A DNA stretch of 64,000 nt from Cryptomeria japonica (lineage: Eukaryota; Streptophyta; Pinopsida; Cupressales; Cupressaceae). Position 1 is the first letter of the stretch. Every line of letters starts with the position of its first letter. The notes under the pieces were generated by a model. It was not told the origin of the DNA. It was given only the letters and a program-made list of their open reading frames with translations, and searched no databases. The stretch lies in assembly GCF_030272615.1 (NCBI RefSeq), contig NC_081409.1, positions 23,766,406-23,830,405 of the forward strand, in the 5' to 3' direction. A program made the position numbers and the translations under genes. Shown here piece by piece: positions 12,700 to 24,348 of this stretch.

Positions 12700-13930
12700 A
12701 ATCTAATTCCCAGAGGAATTTGCAGCATCAGAATCAAGTGTGGACCCATTTCCAACATCTGAGTCATTGTTCTTAACCCATGTCTTCTTCAACTAATCTT
12801 TGATCTCCTCCAATTTTTCTTTCCCTTTCTCATCTAACTACACACTTTTATTCCTATCTATCAGACCATTCCTATTCACATTTCTTCTTTTGCAAAATCT
12901 AGCAATGTGACCGGATTTGTTGCAATTATAGAAAACAACATTTCTCTAACTAGGCCTAAAGTTGCCTTGGTTTCCTCTTGATCTACATTGGTTAGAAACA
13001 TTTCCAAACCTACCACATGCATAGCATCTGATATTCTTTCTAATTGGAAATTTATGCATCATACTTTTGCATTCACTTGACTTATGACCATACTTATTGC
13101 ATTTGAAACATTTACCGGAGAAGGATGGACCATTCTAATTCATTCTATTTCTACATTGACTAGCCATATGACCAAATTTATTGCAAACAAAATAGTTACC
13201 ATTGAACTTATGAGCATCAGGTTGCCTTACTAGAAACCTTTTATCTTTGTTCTTCTGATGTTCATACTTTTGACTAGATCTAGAGCTTTCACCTTTCTCA
13301 AATCCAAGTCATCGCTTGTCATCTTCACTCTTTTGACTTTCAAGCATCTCATTAAGTTTGGTTGAATTGATATTGAACTTCTCCTTGTATTCATTTGCAG
13401 CTTCAAGATCATATCTAAGAAGAAGGATCTACTTTCCAAGCTCTTCCTCATGTTGTTTGGATTCCTGCAGGTCAAGCTTTAGTTGACCATTCTCACAATC
13501 AAGTCTACAACATTCATCAAATTTATCTTTCAATAACTAAGAAAGATTCTCCTCATTATTCTTCCTTTCCTCAATCTCCTTTATCAATTTCATCACAATA
13601 GATTCCATCTCATTCTTCTGAACTACATTATCTCTAGCAAGTTTCTCACATTCTTTTGTCTTCTCTTTCAAGGATTGATTATCAATGCTTTGGCTTTCTT
13701 TATCCTTTAGCTTATCAACAAGTTCCTTTCTCTTCTCTCTTGACTTGTTCAACTTATCTTTCAATGATTGGATGAAGTTCTCAACATCATTAAGATTCAC
13801 TTTCATTTGATGGACCTCATCTTGGGATTGATCAAGATCCTAAAGTGCCACAATAAGTTGATGTTGAAGACTACCAAAATACATTGATTCACCTTCTTGG
13901 ATCCTCCTCAAGTTGTTAGGCTTCTTTCGA
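12700..13930 (-). pseudogene. Element B gag-like region with coiled coil and four zinc-knuckle-like motifs
   Basis: On the - strand, a Lys/Glu-rich coiled-coil segment (about 13.54-13.80 kb) is followed by four zinc-knuckle-like motifs. They lie at about 13153-13194 (around CNKFGHMASQC), 13069-13110 (CFKCNKYGHKSSEC), 12986-13030 (CYACGRFGNVSNQC) and 12892-12935 (around CNKSGHIARFC). Such CCHC knuckles bind RNA in retroelement gag nucleocapsids. Most plant copia gags have one; four in a row is unusual. The region lies directly inside the 5' LTR and primer site, where gag belongs. It is broken. Confidence 0.7.
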
Positions 13931-13936
13931 GGAACT

Positions 13937-13952
13937 AGGCTTTGATACCAAT
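13937..13952 (-). other. Primer-binding site of element B
   Basis: The - strand reads attggtatcaaagcc next to the LTR edge. This resembles the common plant copia site complementary to the 3' end of initiator methionine tRNA (tggtatcagagc). Confidence 0.75.
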
Positions 13953-14458
13953 TATTGGAATCAAGGGACACTGAGAGGGGGAGTGAATTAGTGTTCTGCC
14001 ATTTTTATCCTTACTAACTTGTTCTTTCAACCACTTAATGCAAATGAATGAAAGAAAGATGCAAAAACACAAAGAAATCAGCAACAACACCATAATGCTA
14101 GATTTATACATAGAAAACCCGGTTAAGGGAAAAACTATGGTGGGTATGAGACCGACAATATAAATATACTATGCAGAAGTATAAAAATATTACATAGGGA
14201 ATGCACATACATTCAGGTACACTACCTAGAGCTCACTACTCAAAAGAAAGAAGGGCAACAACCCCGAAAGGCTCACTACCTTACAAAATCTTTTACAAAA
14301 GATAATTGGAATGTATCAACTGAAAAATAGCATCTACAAATGCCAAGATATGGTTCCAATTAAGCACAAAACACTTTAATCACTCACTGCTATGTTCCAC
14401 TGATATGCAATATTCTAGAATACAAATCCTTCACTTGCGTACGTGAAACTGTGCATAA

Positions 14459-14830
14459 TGTGAGAGTTGAGAAATACAACACCATAGGAGCCCAAATGAT
14501 CTCTGTAAGCTGAAATAAACTCGTTACAAGGAGAAGCAAGGAAGAAAAAAAAGAAAAACCAAACACACAAAAGAATGCTCAAAAAGATGAGAGCTCAATA
14601 TTCACAAAAATGTGTAATGTGATAATAATAATGAGACAAAGAAAGGAAATTAACCTCTAATAGGTCAAGAAACCCTAAAAGGGAAAACCTAGGCTTGCAC
14701 ATAATAATTAATAAAAGAATTATTTATTATGCACCTAATGTTAGCTTAAGTGTAAAAGAGATAAAGGGAACTTAATTAATTTAAACAAATGTTGTTTAAT
14801 TAATCAAGTAAAGACCTGATTACTCTAATA
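14459..14830 (-). repeat. 3' LTR of element C
   Basis: It starts tgtgagagtt on the + strand and matches 20289-20653 along its length. A purine-rich tract (- strand cttaagggggg, 14831-14841) abuts it. Confidence 0.9.
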
Positions 14831-15065
14831 CCCCCCTTAAGCTAGACTTAGGGAGAAGCTAAAACCTATAACAACTATTGAAAGCAAGAAAGATGGGTCC
14901 TGACAACAAGGCCTAATCAGGTACCCAAATACAATGAAATCTCTATTAAACAAAGAAAAAGGAGAAAAACCAATGGGAAAAAACTCCTCTCCAAAAAGAG
15001 ATAAAAGAACATGCTGAAATAAATAAGAAGGAAGGAAGGCCTCATAAAGACCCCCCAAGGAAAAC

Positions 15066-15806
15066 TTACTTCACCCCAAGCATAGAGCGCAACTGAAGAT
15101 AGCATAGCGATGCAAAAGGTTTCATGAAGATGTCTGCAACCTGCTCAGAAGTGGGAATGTACTCCAGAATGAGAGAACAATCCTGAATCAATTGGCGGAT
15201 GAAATACATGTGAAGCTCAATGTGCTCCATCCGTTGATGCTCTACCGGGTTGCGAGAAATATGAATATCACTTTGATTGTCACACCAAAGAATAGTAGGA
15301 CTATCAAGAGGAAAACCAAACTCGGTCATCAACTATCGAAGCCATAAGATCTCCTGACTAGCGAGCACATCAGCTCGATACTCAGCCTTTGTAGATGATA
15401 ATGCATGAGCAGTCTGCTTCTTGCAAGACCATGAGATGGGACAAGAACCAAGATAGAAAATGAATCCAAAAGTAGACTTTCGATTAGTGACATCACCAGC
15501 CCAATCTGAGTCAGTGTAGCCAACAATGTGAGGTTCCCCTGATGTGTAGTGAATGCCATGAGAAATAGTGCCCTGAATGTACCACAAAATATGTTTAATG
15601 GTTTGCCAATGACTCTCATGAGGATAATGGGAGAATTGAGAGACAAGGCCAACCACAAAGGAAAGATCAAGATGAGTGTGTGTCAGGTACAACAAACTGC
15701 CAACCAACTGCCTGTAAAGTGTAGAATCTACTGAAGGAGTGGAGCAAGTAGCAATCAAAACAATCCCTAACTGAAAAGGAGTGGGAGCAGGCTTGAAATC
15801 AAGCAT
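15066..15806 (-). pseudogene. Element C RNase H domain
   Basis: The translation carries the copia RNase H hallmarks: a VGYTDSDWAGDV stretch, then KSTFGFIFYLG, then a SSTKAEYRA stretch. Farther on come CDNQSDIHISRNPVEH and a terminal VADIFMKPF. It would degrade the RNA strand of the RNA-DNA hybrid during reverse transcription. It is a fossil. Confidence 0.85.
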
Positions 15807-15829
15807 GCCAAAGCACTAAATCATGTCAA

Positions 15830-16820
15830 GATCATACTTCTGCTCGTAAATGTAGATCCCATCAGAAGACTAAATCACTTGAAGACCAAGAAAATAGTGC
15901 AGAAGACCGAGATCTTTCATCTCAAACTGGTCCATCAAAGCTCGTTGAACATGTTGAATCATAGAGGATGAGATACTTGTGATGAGGAGATCATCAACAT
16001 ATAGCACAAGGATCAAGATCTCACCCTCAAGAAGCTAAATGTACGTAGTATGATCAGAATGATAGTGGGTGAAACTAGTGGAGAGCAAGAAAGAGTCCAT
16101 CTTCTCATACCAAGCCCGAGGGGCCTTCTTGAGACCATACAATGAATGTTGAAGTCAGAAAACCAAAGAACTATCCTACAAAAATCCGCGAGGCTGCTCC
16201 ATATAGATTTCCTCCTGTAGGTCCCCATGAAAGAAAGCACTCTTCGCATCCATCTGAAAAATGGGCCATCCCCTAGAAGTTGCAAGGGACAGTACAAAGT
16301 GAATAGAGTTCATCTTGGCGATAGGGGAAAGTGTCTCAGAGTAATCAATACCCTCAACCTATGAGAAACCCTTTGCAACAAGATGTGCTTTATACTTATC
16401 AATTGAACCATCAGCATCATACTTAGTGTGATACAACTAGCGGCACCAAACCATCTTTCTGCCCTTAGGAAGAGGACAAAGATACCAAGTATTATTCCTC
16501 ATCAAAGAAGAATACTCTTCCTCCATAGCACAATCCCACTCAGGGTGCCCTATAGCCTCTGAAAAATTTTGAGGATCATCTAAAATGGAATGACTCAAAA
16601 TACTAGAACCCACAGTATGAGAACAGGTATGAAAAGTATCTGAAGGATCACCGGCCATAGATCCTACTGCCTCAGCAGTAAAGTGAGCCCACTTGGGCAT
16701 CTGAGGTGGAGTAGGTGGAGGTGGGGATGGTGGATCATCAGCAGCATCATCAAAATCATCCTCAAAATAACCTTGAAGAGATGCAGTGGGAGGAGTAGGC
16801 AGAGGAGTAGACACTGGAGA
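15830..16820 (-). pseudogene. Element C reverse transcriptase domain
   Basis: The catalytic YVDD box is read on the - strand at 15990-16001, in the context LYVDDLLITS. Upstream are recognisable copia RT stretches, for example the HPEWDCAMEEEYSSLMRNNTW start region near 16.5 kb and the K-A-P-R-A-W-type region near 16.1 kb. It is broken. Confidence 0.82.
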
Positions 16821-16849
16821 CAGGGTGTGGGAAGGCGCTCATCAAACTG

Positions 16850-17920
16850 AACATCTCGTTGAAATAGGACCTCTCTGGAATCAGGATCAAACAACTTGTA
16901 TGCCTTAACATCCTCATAGTAGCCAAAAAAAATGAGGGGTCATCTCTTCTGCTCCATTGCTTTCCTCTGAGCATTAGGAATAAATGCCCATGCCTCACTG
17001 CCAAATACTCAGAAAAAAGAAACATCAGGCTTGTCATGAGACCAAGCCTCCTCAGGAGTCACATGTCAAATCGCCTTGTGAGGCATTTGATTCTGAATGT
17101 AGTTGGCACAATTGACTTCCTCACCCCCAAAAGATGAATCCATGCACCTGGATTGAATCATACAATTCGCCATCTCCCATAAAGTTTCATTCTTTCACTC
17201 AGTGACACCATTCTACTGAGGGGTGTAGGGAACCGTAAACTGATGCCGCAAACCATGCTCAGTGCAAAAATCTCTGAAAGCTTGATTCACATACTCTTTG
17301 CCATTATCTATATGTATCCATCAAATAGAACAACCAAACTGCTTCTTTGCAAATGTATTGATGATTCAAAATGAATCAAAGACAATAGACTTGTACTTAA
17401 GAAAGTACACCCATGTGCATCTGGAGAAGTCATCAACAAAAGTGAGTACATACTTGGACCCAGAAAAAGGAGTAGGGAATGACATGAGGCCACTATGAAT
17501 GAACTCCAAAGGTGCCAAAGAATGAGGGGCTCTTCCCTTTAGAAAGGGATCCATGTGATACTTGCCAAGCACAAAACCATGACAAACACCATCAGTGCAA
17601 GAAATCTATGGGAGCCCAAGAACAAGTGCCTGTGTACTCATCTGCTGAAGATATATGTAATTGACATGGCCCAAGCACTCATGCCAAATCTTAATCACTG
17701 AATCTACATGTTCTATAAGAGATGAACCTACACTCGTAGAGGTCTCAAATCCATCAAATCTATAAAGATGAGATGCAATATCAACACTCCCAGTAGCAAC
17801 AACCAAATCAAAGTCATGAAAGTCCCTAATAACCACATCATGTGGTGAGAAATCAACTGTCTTACCAGAGCCAAAATGGCAAATCTGATAAATGGTTAGG
17901 AGGTTCGTCAAGATGTCAGG
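16850..17920 (-). pseudogene. Element C integrase with GAG-pre-integrase domain
   Basis: A pre-integrase motif (IWHECLGHVNY, near 17.68 kb) is followed by the integrase core (FVDDFSRCTWVYFLK, near 17.4 kb). Then comes a region typical of the core's C-terminal part, near 16.9-17.2 kb. The enzyme would join element DNA to host DNA. It is a fossil with several breaks. Confidence 0.8.
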
Positions 17921-18039
17921 GACAACCAGAACATCCTACAGAGTACCCCCATCCAAAGAGACAGAACCTGAACCCAAGATTGAAAGCTGAACTGAGTCAC
18001 CCACTACAATCTGTGAATTTCCACAAGAGGCAAGAGAAG

Positions 18040-18110
18040 TAACCAACTACTGAGTGTGAGTCATATGGTGAGAAGCACCAGAATCTAAAATGTAAGTGGA
18101 CCCATAGGTT
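18040..18110 (-). pseudogene. Element C protease active-site region
   Basis: The - strand reads YILDSGASHHMT, the standard Ty1/copia retropepsin active-site block. It lies between the gag zinc knuckle and the pre-integrase domain. Confidence 0.8.
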
Positions 18111-18209
18111 GAAGCTCAAGCAGTGAGAGCATGACCTTTCCCTGTGGAAGGAGAAGATGTCTGAGGTGAGGAGATGTGATGCTACTGCATGGCTCCCTCT
18201 AAAGCCTCT

Positions 18210-18904
18210 AATCATTTCCAACACCTGGAAACCGAATGTCCTTCCTTGCCACAAAAATTGCAAGTATCTCCTGATTTCTTCTTAGTCTTGGAGGAAGACT
18301 CACCAAACTATGAATATTTCCCATGTTTTAGAGGAAATGGTGGTTTAGAGTCAGACTTAAGAGGTGGCTTGGAGGAATGCTCACTGCCTGCAGAATTCTT
18401 CTTTGGCTTCAGTTTCTACTTTTGCTTCTCTTTAGAGAACTGAGCAACCAATTCTTTGTTGTTGGACCCTGAGAGCATGTCTACTTGAGAAAGGTGAGAC
18501 TACTCATGAGATAAACACTCACAAAACACATCAAAGGTAGGCATGGTGAAATGAGCACCCAAGCCATCCATGGTAGAGTATAAAGAAGAGGCAAAAAAGT
18601 GAAAATGACCCCAAAGCTTCGAAAGGATCAAGTGAATGCACTTTGTGTCTGTCTTGATCTTTTCACACCCCTGGAGAACAGATCTAGTAGTCTTGAATTT
18701 GTTCAAAAAATTATCAATGGTGGGAAAGGAATCGGGTGACAAGGAAACCAACTCTCCCTCAATCTGTAATGCCTGGATCTCATTAACCCTCTCGAAGAGA
18801 GACTCAAACTTCAACCACATAGTGCAAGGAGTGAGAAACTCATCAAGGTGAAACAGAAGACTGTCGGAAATATGTAAAGAGAGAAAACCCATGGCCTCAT
18901 CCAT
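18210..18904 (-). pseudogene. Element C gag (capsid plus zinc knuckle)
   Basis: The capsid-type region (UBN2-like in plants) includes stretches such as MWLKFESLFERVNE and TIDNFLNKFKTTRSVLQGC. It is followed by a CCHC knuckle, CNFCGKEGHSVSRC, at 18221-18262. Gag forms the particle in which reverse transcription occurs. It is broken. Confidence 0.78.
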
Positions 18905-20269
18905 CTTATTTCTATGGTGAAGAATCTCAAAAGGATGCTACAATAGAGGCCGAACCTCATCCAAACAAGACCACAACCCTCATGCCCAAAGAAGCCTCAT
19001 GATGTGAGGCTTCCAGGTGTGATACTTATGTGATGTCAACAACTTAACTAAAGGATCTGCCATGAAACTCTGCACCTGCACCTGCTTGTGGTTTTTCTTA
19101 TTATGTGATCTTTCGGAATAGATAGAAGATGCAAAAGGGTTTGTTTGTTTTGAGAGTTTTGGTGTTCTATATTTCTAATATAAATGAGAGAAAGAAAAAA
19201 AGAAAAAAGCACCCCCCCACAAGAGATAAACCCAAACCCTAGTACATACTGATGAGAAGGAAGTAGTGCATAAGCAAAAAAACTTCAAACTAAAATATCA
19301 TGTACCTAATGAAAAATATGAGAAACAAGATCACATATCTGAATAGAGCATGATGAGATCTTTCCAACACCTATTTGTTTTCAAAAAATGGAGTCTGTTT
19401 GCCCATTCTACAGCCCTAGAAGTGTAGAAAAGAGAGCCCACTTTGACTAGAAAAAAGTAGAGTCAACCAAAAAAATTGGTAAAACATTCCAACCTCATGA
19501 GGTCCAGCTTGGAACCAGCTTTCCAATGCCTATTCATTTTTAAACAAATGACTCTGTATGCTCAAGATATGATGAAAAAACCAACCCCCCCTAAAAAGGC
19601 AAGAGGGAGATGGTCTGGTGGCAGGTCCGGGCAGAGGTGGTGCTCCGAAGGTGCTCTGGCGGTGGATCGGTGAGCCTGGGCAACAATGGCTGGCGGGCAG
19701 AATGACCGACGAGCGTGGAGCTGCCAGTGGGAAGGAAGGCGGCTGGTGGGCGGGGAGATTACTGGTGGGCGGGAACGGGGGCTAGGGACCGGCAGGCGGG
19801 GCTCGCTTTGACAGGGCCAGCAGGGGCCAGACTGTCAGACTGATGGTAGTACTGGCAAGCCGACGAGGCCAAACAAACCCCAAAATAAATGATTTTTAAA
19901 AAAAACACTTTTTGCAAAATACTTTTGAATGATGACGTGAGTTTTTGATTTTTTGTTGTTTTGTAAAAAATCAAAGTTCGGCCTGCATGCCGTAAAAAAG
20001 AAAAAAAATTGAATTTTTTTCTCGAACTACATGCTAATGTCGTACGCCCTGGTACAGGAAAACAATACCCCCAGAGGATCAAGAGTAAAAAATGGTCAAG
20101 CTTTTTATGACCATAGGGGTTTTTGGGCCTTCTGAGCACAATGGTGAGGTCTGTTTAGGCCCAAAGTGCTCAGAAAAAAGGCCTATCCCTAAGTGCACAA
20201 AAAACTTCTAAAAAACCTCAGATCTGCTTCCAATGCAAAAAAACTCAAAATAAGAACAGGTAGCTATAG

Positions 20270-20288
20270 ATCTGAAGCTCTGATACCA
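20270..20288 (-). other. Primer-binding site of element C
   Basis: The - strand reads tggtatcagagcttcagat, abutting the LTR. It is the canonical plant copia initiator-Met-tRNA site. Confidence 0.88.
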
Positions 20289-20653
20289 TGTGAGAGTTGC
20301 GAAATACAACACCACAAGAGCCCAAATGATCTCTGTAAGCTGAAATAAACCTGTTACAAGGAGAAACAAGGAAGCAATAAAGAAAAACCAAATACACAGA
20401 AGAATTCTCAAAAAGATGAGAGCTCAATATTCGCAAAAATTTGTAATGTGATAATGATACAAAGAAAATAAATTAACCTCTAATAGGTCAAGAAACCCTA
20501 AAAGGGAAAACCTAGGCTTGCACATAATAATTAATAAAAGAATTAATTATTATGTAGCTAATGTTAGCTTAAGTGTAAAAGAGATAAAGGGAACTTAATT
20601 AATTTAAACAAATGTTATTTAATTAGACAAGTAAAGACCTGATTACTCTAACA
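20289..20653 (-). repeat. 5' LTR of element C
   Basis: It runs from tgtgagagtt to ctaaca on the + strand and pairs with 14459-14830. Confidence 0.92.
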
Positions 20654-21793
20654 CATAATCGATCACAAACAATTTCCACATATATCTCAATATAAAAAAT
20701 AATAATATCCATTGGTCTTATATATTTGCATCATGAAATTAGGTCTTCTACATGTTGGCGTCAAGAACACTATACAAATAACGAAATGTGTATGAATTGT
20801 CGACTGAATCCGATCTCCAATGCATATGCAGACAAAAAAGAATTGTCCACATGCTTCCCAAATGTTGGCTAAACATCCTTGATCATAAAAATAATCACCA
20901 AAATTACTCCACCAAATCTGCACAATGATCAACTATTCAAAACAGTCATACCACACTGTTCAACCCAAAACCCTGTGCTCCTGATCTTCCAACTCACTCA
21001 AGAATAAACATCAGAGGCTAAGATTCTAGAATAAGGTACTCCCAACATCTAAATAACATCCTTTATCTCTACAACACAAAATATTCAACATAAATGAAAC
21101 ACTGGAACCAAAATACAGTACTCTATTGGATGCCCTATTCTAGCTCACCAGACTTAACCAAATTTGCATTTTGACTTCTGGTATAAGAAAATTGATCACT
21201 ATGGATGTGACCACTGAATTGGGTTGCCATCAATGACAACATCGGACCATCTGTGCAATGTCTCTTGCTAACACTTTCTTGTTCATTTACGATCTTGCAT
21301 ACACACAAGATTCTTGCACACCCATTTTCAATACATAATAGGCTACTTGTGGAGGTGGAAATCACCAAAACAAGGGTTTTGACTAAGGAAAAGCCCTATA
21401 TAGCCACCAACAACACAATTTCCCTTCTTTTGGTGTGTAAGTTGCAGATTTGGGAGCCATATAGGACTGGAAAGGACAAAGGAGACTGAGACAAAGTGAA
21501 CTGCCTATTGCAAATCTTCTAAAGACCCCCTAGGACTAGGGTACCTCCTCTTGGTCCCGACAAGGACCAGGGCGCTGCCTCTTGGTCCTGACAATTTTTC
21601 CCAAATTTTCAAGTGCAGACTCTAATCCTCTTTTGGAGCTTAGATCCTATCTTGTGACTCTATTTGATTTCTTCAACACTGTGTTTTTATCATTTCATTC
21701 CAATAGATTTAGTGTTTGCAATTACCAAACCTAATTCAAGATTACAAAATTTTAACTCAAACAAAAGGAGAAATAGGATCTCAATCAACATTC

Positions 21794-24212
21794 TGTTGGC
21801 ATTGTATTGTCATTGATGTCAACCGGTATAGGATGACCACCGGTAGTAGAAATGTATGTGCAACACTACTTTCAAGAAGTACAGGATGTGATAGGATAAG
21901 ATATCTTGGATATCACCTTGTGTTGCATAACACCGGTAATGGTAAGGAAAGTATGTCAACTGGAAAGTGATGTGTTGACAAATGGGCAAGGTGTTTGAGT
22001 GGTTGTTTGTGATGAAGAGGTGAAATGTTAACTGAATCACATCAACGCTGGAAGAGAAGAATGAACTGGTATGATGAGAGGTTGCAGAACAACAGGACTC
22101 CCATCGGATGAAGATGTAGTCATCATGAGAAGCAATGACTAACAATGAATGTGCTCACTTCAGATCACATGTGTCTATTTGAAGAGATGTACAAATAGGG
22201 AAGTCGCATGATTATATGGTAGAAAGTAGATGGTGTTACTCCACCAAGTAAGTGGAGCTTATCTCCTATTATGCATTGAGTGCATTATACTTTGGAGAGA
22301 TAAGTGTGAAGAGGTAAAGGCAAGCACTTGAAGGATCACACCAGATCTACTAGTGAATTAAGGGAATGCCTTTAGGTGCATGAGATTAGGGTTATGCACT
22401 GGACATAAAGAGAAGACATGTTGAGATGCCAATACAAGGGAAGTGTGAAGTGTTTGTCACCTTGACAAACCGATAGAGGAATGAACAAGATTCATCAAGA
22501 AGAAAGGCAAGACCAAGAAGATGCAGTCTGAAGTAGAAATACCTGATTCAAGATGGAGTCTTATGAAGGTTGATGACATGGTGTCATCAAGAGTGGTAAC
22601 TGGTATGTAATTCCACCAATTATATAAGCAAGGTGAAGATGCAGAAGACTTCCCACTTGTGGGAATGAGCATATTTTGGATTTACCTATCTGGAGACTAG
22701 TTTGAGAGTTCCATTGATAGTTCAAGATAAGGGCAGATATGATGAGGTAACCGGTACAATAAGTAAGACCGGCTGGGTTAGCAAACCGGAAGAGAAGAGG
22801 AACCGGTAGGGTGGTTAATCGATGATCCTATCTAGACCGACTAAAAAATTCAAGTTAATAGATGGTTGATGTGGATGCCACATGGGATCAAGGTGGCAAG
22901 CTTGCAGAGGTTGGTGAAGTGCCATGTGGAGTTAGGTATCTCGACAGGTGTGCACTAAAAGTGGATCCCATGATTTGTGGATCGAGTCAGAAGCATGTGG
23001 CTCAAGGAAGAATGAACAACAGAGAAGAATCAAGGAGTTGTTGGTGCCTGAATCAAAGCAAAAAGATTAGACTGTTAGAAGACCTTGAGAAGGAAACAAT
23101 AGAGGGATTAATGGTGATTGACCAAGATGTATGTCGATAGATTGTTTGCAGGTTGCAGAAGATGGAAGGCATGTTCTGGAAGGCATGTTGATAGCGGACT
23201 TGTGCAGTTGGATGTCAGGAAGAACAAATCGAGCAAAATCTGATTGGATTTGGTTTGCCTTGAGGATGGCGAGGAAGCCCTAGCCCTCCAAATTTTGAAT
23301 TGGTTTTTGGCGGGAAGTCTGGGCTATAAGTATGAAGGCCAAAGAAAAAGTTTGGTGATGTTGGATAGAAGATCATTATGCTACTGCAAAGTGGGATACT
23401 TCTGCAAGTAAGAGAAAATCAGCCAAGTTCTCAACGAGCATCTAAGAGAAGTGAGTGAGAGAGAGGGAGAACCTAGTTGAAGTATTCAACCATCTGGAGA
23501 GAAGAACCGGTAGTGTTCATACTGGTCGATCAGAAGTGAAGGAGGCTACAGAGAAGGTAGATAGAGAACCAATAGAGTGTTAGTACCAGTAAAGAGTAGA
23601 GAGATAAGAAGGAGATTCAGTGAGAGTAGAATAGAAGAGAGATGAACCGGTAAGGCTTACCAGTAGAGAAGCAGTAGGTGAAGAGAAGCAAGAGAAGTGA
23701 GTCAGTGTAGAAGGAAAGTATCTCATCGACAGAGTAAGATATATGACAAGCTTGCAAGATTCACTTGTAACAAGACAAATACTTTTGTAATTGAAGATAT
23801 CTTTGTGTTCACTGAGTTGTAGCTTGGTGCAGGGGTTGGTGCTCCTTGGGTTGGTTCCCTAAAGTCAGGGGTTGTAGCTCCTTGGGTTGGTGCCCTAAAG
23901 TCAGGGGTTGGTTCTCCTTGGGTTGGTGCCCTAAACTTTGTAACAACATTTTCATTGTGAGGCTGGATTGGAGCGGTAGACTCCAGTAGCACTGCTCACC
24001 GAGGTTTTTCCCATCTTGGGTTTTCCTCATATATGCTAGTGATATGAGATGTCCCTTGTGTGATTGGATTTGTGTTAGTCTCCCCACTAACTGGTAAGTC
24101 TGCATTGATTTAGACCTATCAACTGATATGCTCACATCGGATTGCTAAAGGGAAAAGATTTGAGAACCACTAATTCACCCCCTCCCCTCTCAATGGTGCA
24201 TTTTGTCTAACA
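21794..24212 (+). mobile_element. Element D: solo LTR (2.4 kb) inside A's 3' LTR
   Basis: D starts TGTTGGCATTG, ends GTCTAACA and is flanked by exact cattc copies (21789-21793 and 24213-24217). No second LTR, primer site or coding domain was seen, so it is best read as a solo LTR left by recombination between two LTRs. Near its right end it has the box attcaccccctcccctctca, the reverse complement of the box near the edge of the B, E and F LTRs, which suggests a related copia lineage on the + strand. A TATA-like ctataagta lies at about 23324. Confidence 0.78.
23831..23938 (+). repeat. Three-copy 36-bp minisatellite in solo LTR D
   Basis: The unit starts aggggttgg/tag and carries ctccttgggttgg then ccctaaa. 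It occurs at 23831, 23867 and 23903. The period of 36 keeps a 12-residue repeat open on the - strand, but this is most likely a by-product of the period. Confidence 0.88.
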
Positions 24213-24348
24213 CATTCAACCCTCTTCCTAATAGAATTGAGGTTGGATCTATTGAAGGTTCATCCTCCTTTTAATGTTTTAGGTAATTTGGTTGATTGGT
24301 GGTCTTAACCTACTTGGTGTGACCCTAGTTTTAAATTAATCCATCACA

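Larger units (their letters stand above)
14459..20653 (-). mobile_element. Element C: Ty1/copia LTR element, all domains present but broken
   Basis: C is 6195 bp and is flanked by an exact cataa TSD (14454-14458 and 20654-20658). Its short LTRs are 14459-14830 and 20289-20653. The order on the - strand is LTR, primer site, gag, protease, integrase, RT, RNase H, polypurine tract, LTR, which is the Ty1/copia order. The short LTRs of about 370 bp set it apart from B, E and F. LTRs differ at roughly 26 of 368 positions by eye (about 7 percent). The coding region has many breaks. It lies inside B's 5' LTR and so is younger than B. Confidence 0.92.
7631..21273 (-). mobile_element. Element B: Ty1/copia-like non-autonomous LTR element, carrying C
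   Basis: B is flanked by ctttc at 7626-7630 and 21274-21278, an exact 5-bp TSD. The LTRs are 7631-8748 (1118 bp) and 13953-21273 (about 1121 bp without C). On the - strand a polypurine tract borders the left LTR and an initiator-Met-tRNA-like primer site borders the right one, so the element reads leftward. The internal part is 5.2 kb. It holds a coiled-coil and zinc-knuckle gag-like region and a further long coding stretch, but no RT, RNase H or integrase motif that I can see. It is broken in many places. LTR divergence by eye is about 11-13 percent, the highest in the window. Confidence 0.83.
13953..21273 (-). repeat. 5' LTR of element B (split by C)
   Basis: The pieces are 13953-14458 and 20659-21273. 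They align to 7631-8748, with element C plus a 5-bp duplication between them. Confidence 0.87.
1299..24348 (+). mobile_element. Element A: non-autonomous Tat-lineage Ty3/gypsy LTR element, interrupted by B/C and D
   Basis: Two long LTRs (1299-3061 and 6717-24348) bracket a 3.65 kb internal region. After removing the insertions B and D with one TSD copy each, the element is about 7.0 kb and the 3' LTR about 1.56 kb. The ends are TG...CA-like and the flanking 5-bp repeats match at 4 of 5 positions. The internal region codes for a gag C-terminus and aspartic protease of the plant Tat/Ogre type, preceded by a repeat-built ORF region. No reverse transcriptase, RNase H or integrase motif was found, so it must have relied on a helper element. 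The coding part is broken in several places. LTR divergence by eye is about 8-9 percent, an old insertion. It is older than B, C and D, which lie inside its 3' LTR. Confidence 0.85.
6717..24348 (+). repeat. 3' LTR of element A (split into three pieces)
   Basis: The LTR pieces are 6717-7630, 21274-21793 and 24213-24348. The first gap holds B (with C inside) and the second holds D. Alignment to the 5' LTR is continuous across both gaps, and each gap is flanked by a 5-bp repeat. The end ccatcaca at 24341-24348 matches the 5' LTR end. Confidence 0.88.

Noticed and set aside
23723-23992. Open frame with a 12-residue proline/threonine-rich repeat
   Set aside because: The frame is kept open by the 36-bp period of a minisatellite inside a solo LTR, and the flanking parts have no protein-like features.
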